DNA of 8,466 nt, taken from assembly GCA_945833725.1 (NCBI GenBank), contig CAMAFU010000062.1, positions 1-8,466 on the forward strand. The letters are read 5' to 3'. Under the pieces are notes generated by a model, which was not told the DNA's origin, made no database searches, and saw nothing but the letters and a program-made list of their open reading frames with translations. Origin of the DNA: an uncultured Treponema sp. GTDB taxonomy: Bacteria > Spirochaetota > Spirochaetia > Treponematales > Treponemataceae. Shown here one piece after another: positions 6,667-8,466 of this stretch (position 1 is its first letter; each line of letters opens with the position of its first letter). The position numbers and the translations under genes were made by a program.

Positions 6667-7221
6667 ATGAAAAAGAGATTTTTAGCAGTTTGTCTTTTAA
6701 TATTAGGTTTTGTTACTTTCGCAGAGGGAAACATTCAGTTTGGAATTGGTTCGGGCTATGTATTTTACGGAAACAAAGAAACCCGCGAACTTCTAAATTC
6801 TTTTGACGATCCTTCAAGCATTATTTTTTCAATGGATGGTTCTTTGTCCTGTCCTTTGGCCGACTCAATTCATTTTTCTCTTGGCTTAACATCAATTTTC
6901 GACGGCAGATGGAAAGACGGCGACTATATTTTGTTGTGGGATTATGCAGGAACTTTAGGGTTTGATATATATCCTTCTGTGGCAGGGCTTCTTTTTTCTG
7001 TTGATTACTGTCTTGGCCGCCGTACAGATTCTATCTGTCTTTTTTCAAAAAGTGAAGTTTCAAGTACAAACTGGGGAAACGGTTTTGCCCTGTCTGTTGC
7101 ATACGATTTTTTCTATCAAAAGCAGACTTTTTCCCCGGAAATAGCAGTTTCATGGCGAAGAATGCCAAGAGAAAATTACGCCGACAACATAATCGACTTA
7201 AAAATACGGCTTAATTTTTAA
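6667..7221 (+). CDS. Small exported beta-rich protein, probable outer-membrane beta-barrel
   Basis: This is a 184-residue protein of unrecognised family. Residues 1-19 form a signal peptide (KKR start, hydrophobic LAVCLLILGFVTF, cleavage likely after FA). The mature part of about 165 residues has alternating polar/hydrophobic stretches with many aromatic and Gly residues (GIGSGYVFYG, SIHFSLGLTSIF, GTLGFDIYPSVAGLLFS, FALSVAYDFFY, PEIAVSWRR). It ends in DLKIRLNF, with the terminal Phe typical of the beta-signal recognised by the BAM complex. The size fits an eight-stranded barrel, like the small OmpW-type proteins reported in treponemes, but I cannot show homology. It follows uvrC by 66 bp, and the promoter-like sequence there suggests its own transcription. 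It converges on the esterase gene with stop codons overlapping. Confidence 0.8.
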   Translation: MKKRFLAVCLLILGFVTFAEGNIQFGIGSGYVFYGNKETRELLNSFDDPSSIIFSMDGSLSCPLADSIHFSLGLTSIFDGRWKDGDYILLWDYAGTLGFDIYPSVAGLLFSVDYCLGRRTDSICLFSKSEVSSTNWGNGFALSVAYDFFYQKQTFSPEIAVSWRRMPRENYADNIIDLKIRLNF

Positions 7222-7225
7222 TGCC
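7208..7225. terminator. Weak bidirectional terminator-like hairpin over the two convergent stop codons
   Basis: GGCTTAA (7208-7214) and TTAA-T-GCC (7218-7225, one bulged T) pair around a TTT loop. On the plus strand a T6 run follows after six nt (7232-7237). On the minus strand GTA and then five T follow (7204-7200). Both stop codons lie in one arm. The stem is AT-rich with only three G-C pairs, so activity is uncertain, but no other terminator is available to either gene. Confidence 0.3.
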
Positions 7226-7970
7226 ACATAATTTTTTCGTCGTCAATTTCTTTATCGCTGTAAATTCCGTTTAAGGCAAGGGCATCCTTAAGAGGCTTGT
7301 AGGCAGAAAAATGTTCAAAGTCCAGTTTTTTAAGCAGCTGAACAAAAAGTGAACATACTGCAAAAGCACCTTCTGGTCTAAGATGACTGTTATCGTTTTT
7401 GCCTTCAGGAAAATTTTCAAAAATTCCGGGGCCAAAATTCATAAAATACCGTTTGGAGCCTTCATCACCTTTTTTTTCAAAAAAATCTGTAGTGGCGGCT
7501 GTTAAATCTAAACAGGGGATGTTTTTTTCCAGAGCAACATCTTTAATTGCATCCGGGTAAATTCCGTGGGAATTTTCGATTTTATAAGGCGAAGAAAATT
7601 TTCTTCTTGTTACGGGAGTAAGCAAAAGGGGAAGGGCATTTTTTTCTTTAAATGAATCAATAAAAAAAGCAAGATTTTTTCTGAATTCCCCGCCTTTTTC
7701 GGGAGAAGAAAAACGGCTTTCGTCCTGGATCTTTTCATCGTTGTGGGCAAATTGAATAAGCACAAAATCTTCTGGAACAGTTTTAGACAGAGCCAGTTTT
7801 AGCCGGCCTTCCTGAATAAAACTTTTTGAACTTCTACCGTTTCTGGCAAAATTTAAAATCTGCGTACCAGGAACAAAAAACCTGTCTAAAAATTGAACCC
7901 AACCGGACTGAGGAAAGGAAGTCCAGTCGTTAAACTGCATTATACTGTCGCCCAAGCAAATAATTCTCAT
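7218..7970 (-). CDS. SGNH/GDSL hydrolase, rhamnogalacturonan acetylesterase-like (CE12 type)
   Basis: This likely removes acetyl groups from acetylated pectic or related sugars. I take the ATG at 7970 (250 residues). The frame continues to a GTG at 8006, but that would add only MRFSFFLCIILC directly before the first core strand, with no room for signal-peptide cleavage, and it overlaps a TATAAT. From the ATG the four SGNH blocks are: GDSI with nucleophile S9; block II N-G-R-S-S with G45, continuing SF..EGR as in rhamnogalacturonan acetylesterases; block III AHND with N77 (most relatives have GHND, so Gly to Ala); block V DNSHL with D193 and H196, followed by PEGA. With no signal peptide it should be cytosolic, acting on imported oligosaccharides. 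It lies 88 bp after the RapZ-domain gene on the same strand. Substrate is inferred from family resemblance only. Confidence 0.87.
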   Translation of the reverse strand: MRIICLGDSIMQFNDWTSFPQSGWVQFLDRFFVPGTQILNFARNGRSSKSFIQEGRLKLALSKTVPEDFVLIQFAHNDEKIQDESRFSSPEKGGEFRKNLAFFIDSFKEKNALPLLLTPVTRRKFSSPYKIENSHGIYPDAIKDVALEKNIPCLDLTAATTDFFEKKGDEGSKRYFMNFGPGIFENFPEGKNDNSHLRPEGAFAVCSLFVQLLKKLDFEHFSAYKPLKDALALNGIYSDKEIDDEKIMWH

Positions 7971-7977
7971 ACATAAA

Positions 7978-7983
7978 ATTATA
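7978..7983 (-). promoter_or_regulatory. Perfect TATAAT -10 box seven nt before the esterase ATG
   Basis: On the minus strand TATAAT (7983-7978) is followed by TTTATGT and then the ATG at 7970, placing the expected transcription start at 7971 or 7970. No convincing -35 exists at 16-18 bp; the upstream spacer is almost all T. There is no Shine-Dalgarno. This supports the ATG at 7970 over the upstream GTG and suggests a leaderless message. Confidence 0.45.
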
Positions 7984-8058
7984 CACAAAAAAAAAGAAAA
8001 ACGCACCGATGCTGTTTGTAATATATGGAGATATTTTTGTATTGATTTTTAAGTTTTT

Positions 8059-8466
8059 CTACCGCCGTGTGAATTTCTTTTCCAATTCTAAATGATTCAA
8101 TTCAACTTTTATGTGGGGAAAAGCATTTTTTAAGGAAACGGCCATTGCTTCAGCACAGAAAACGCTTCTATGCTGACCACCAGTACAACCAAAATTTACA
8201 TCAAGGTGATTATAACCAAGCTGCAAATATTCTTTTACCGACTGAAACACAATTTTTTGCGTTAAATCCAAAAACTCTAAAACAGGGGATTTATTTAATA
8301 AAAAAGATTTAACAGATTCATCTTTGCCTGTAAGACATTTATATTCATCGTACTTGCCGGGGTTATTTAATGCACGGCAATCAAAGACAAAACCGCCGCC
8401 ATTACCCGAAGAATCGTAGGGAATGCCTCTATGAAAAGAAAAACTTTTTACAGAAACTGTTAAAAT
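8059..8466 (-). CDS. RapZ C-terminal domain protein (5' end beyond window)
   Basis: The minus-strand frame is open from the right edge to a TAG at 8059, giving 135 visible residues; the TTG at 8271 is internal. The segment is a complete-looking RapZ C-terminal domain: KSFSFHRGIP at the start, then GGGFVFDCRALNNPG, the YKCLTGKDESV segment, and the hallmark GCTGGQHRS at visible residues 93-101, ending near ELEKK. In enterobacterial RapZ this domain binds GlmY/GlmZ small RNAs and senses glucosamine-6-phosphate. The GNGGGFVFDCRAL variety is, as I recall, the Bacteroidetes/spirochaete form, in which the domain is often fused to a phosphotransferase-like N-terminal part instead of the usual P-loop ATPase. 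Which N-terminal part is present here cannot be seen. No symbol is given because function outside proteobacteria is unproven. Confidence 0.88.
   Translation of the reverse strand: MLTVSVKSFSFHRGIPYDSSGNGGGFVFDCRALNNPGKYDEYKCLTGKDESVKSFLLNKSPVLEFLDLTQKIVFQSVKEYLQLGYNHLDVNFGCTGGQHRSVFCAEAMAVSLKNAFPHIKVELNHLELEKKFTRR

Noticed and set aside
8001..8012. GCATCGGTGC hairpin followed by a long T run (minus strand) as terminator of the RapZ-domain gene
   Set aside because: Only three base pairs can form, too weak to call although the T run is striking.
8269..8271. TTG start giving a 70-residue protein at the right edge
   Set aside because: The frame continues with RapZ-domain sequence to the window edge, so the TTG is an internal leucine.
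1..8466. Search for CRISPR arrays, tRNA genes, transposases, phage genes or toxin-antitoxin pairs
   Set aside because: No regularly spaced repeats, cloverleaf sequence or matching proteins were seen; intergenic space is small and mostly accounted for.

Overview
This window looks like ordinary chromosome from a host-associated, Treponema-like spirochaete. The signs are a low-GC, A/T-rich coding style, a TPR protein with a very long acidic low-complexity tail, a small signal-peptide beta-barrel candidate ending in phenylalanine, and a RapZ-type C-terminal domain of the GNGGGFVFDCR variety. The genus is inferred from protein character, not from a marker gene. I see no phage, transposase, CRISPR array, tRNA or rRNA.

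Layout. Positions 1-959 (+) hold the 3' part of an M24-family (Xaa-Pro aminopeptidase/prolidase type) metallopeptidase, cut by the left edge. Facing it on the minus strand is a 615-residue TPR protein (1021-2868), whose intrinsic terminator (958-990) runs into the peptidase stop codon. Upstream of the TPR gene is a 179-bp spacer carrying a GC-rich, hairpin-forming block (2931-3026) that looks like a dispersed intergenic element. Further upstream, also minus, is a secreted LamG-like plus fibronectin-III protein (3048-4571). It is transcribed divergently from uvrC (4642-6600, +), with only 70 bp between the two starts. After uvrC comes a small exported beta-rich protein, probably an outer-membrane barrel (6667-7221, +). 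It meets a convergent SGNH/GDSL esterase of the rhamnogalacturonan-acetylesterase type (7218-7970, minus), and their stop codons overlap in a TTAA. The right edge cuts a minus-strand gene (8059-8466) whose visible 135 residues are a RapZ C-terminal domain.

How the genes relate. The set does not form one pathway. uvrC is nucleotide-excision repair; the LamG/FN3 and beta-barrel proteins are envelope or surface candidates; the esterase suggests use of acetylated pectin-type sugars; the RapZ domain suggests amino-sugar or RNA-linked regulation. Possible same-strand units are LamG/FN3 to TPR and RapZ-like to esterase, but both have gaps (about 180 and 90 bp) with promoter- or hairpin-like sequence in them. 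The most useful leads are the GC-rich spacer element, two genes whose -10 boxes sit about 7 nt from the ATG with no Shine-Dalgarno (candidate leaderless mRNAs), the RapZ-domain gene, and repeat structure in the TPR protein. I found no clear evidence of a new multi-gene system.
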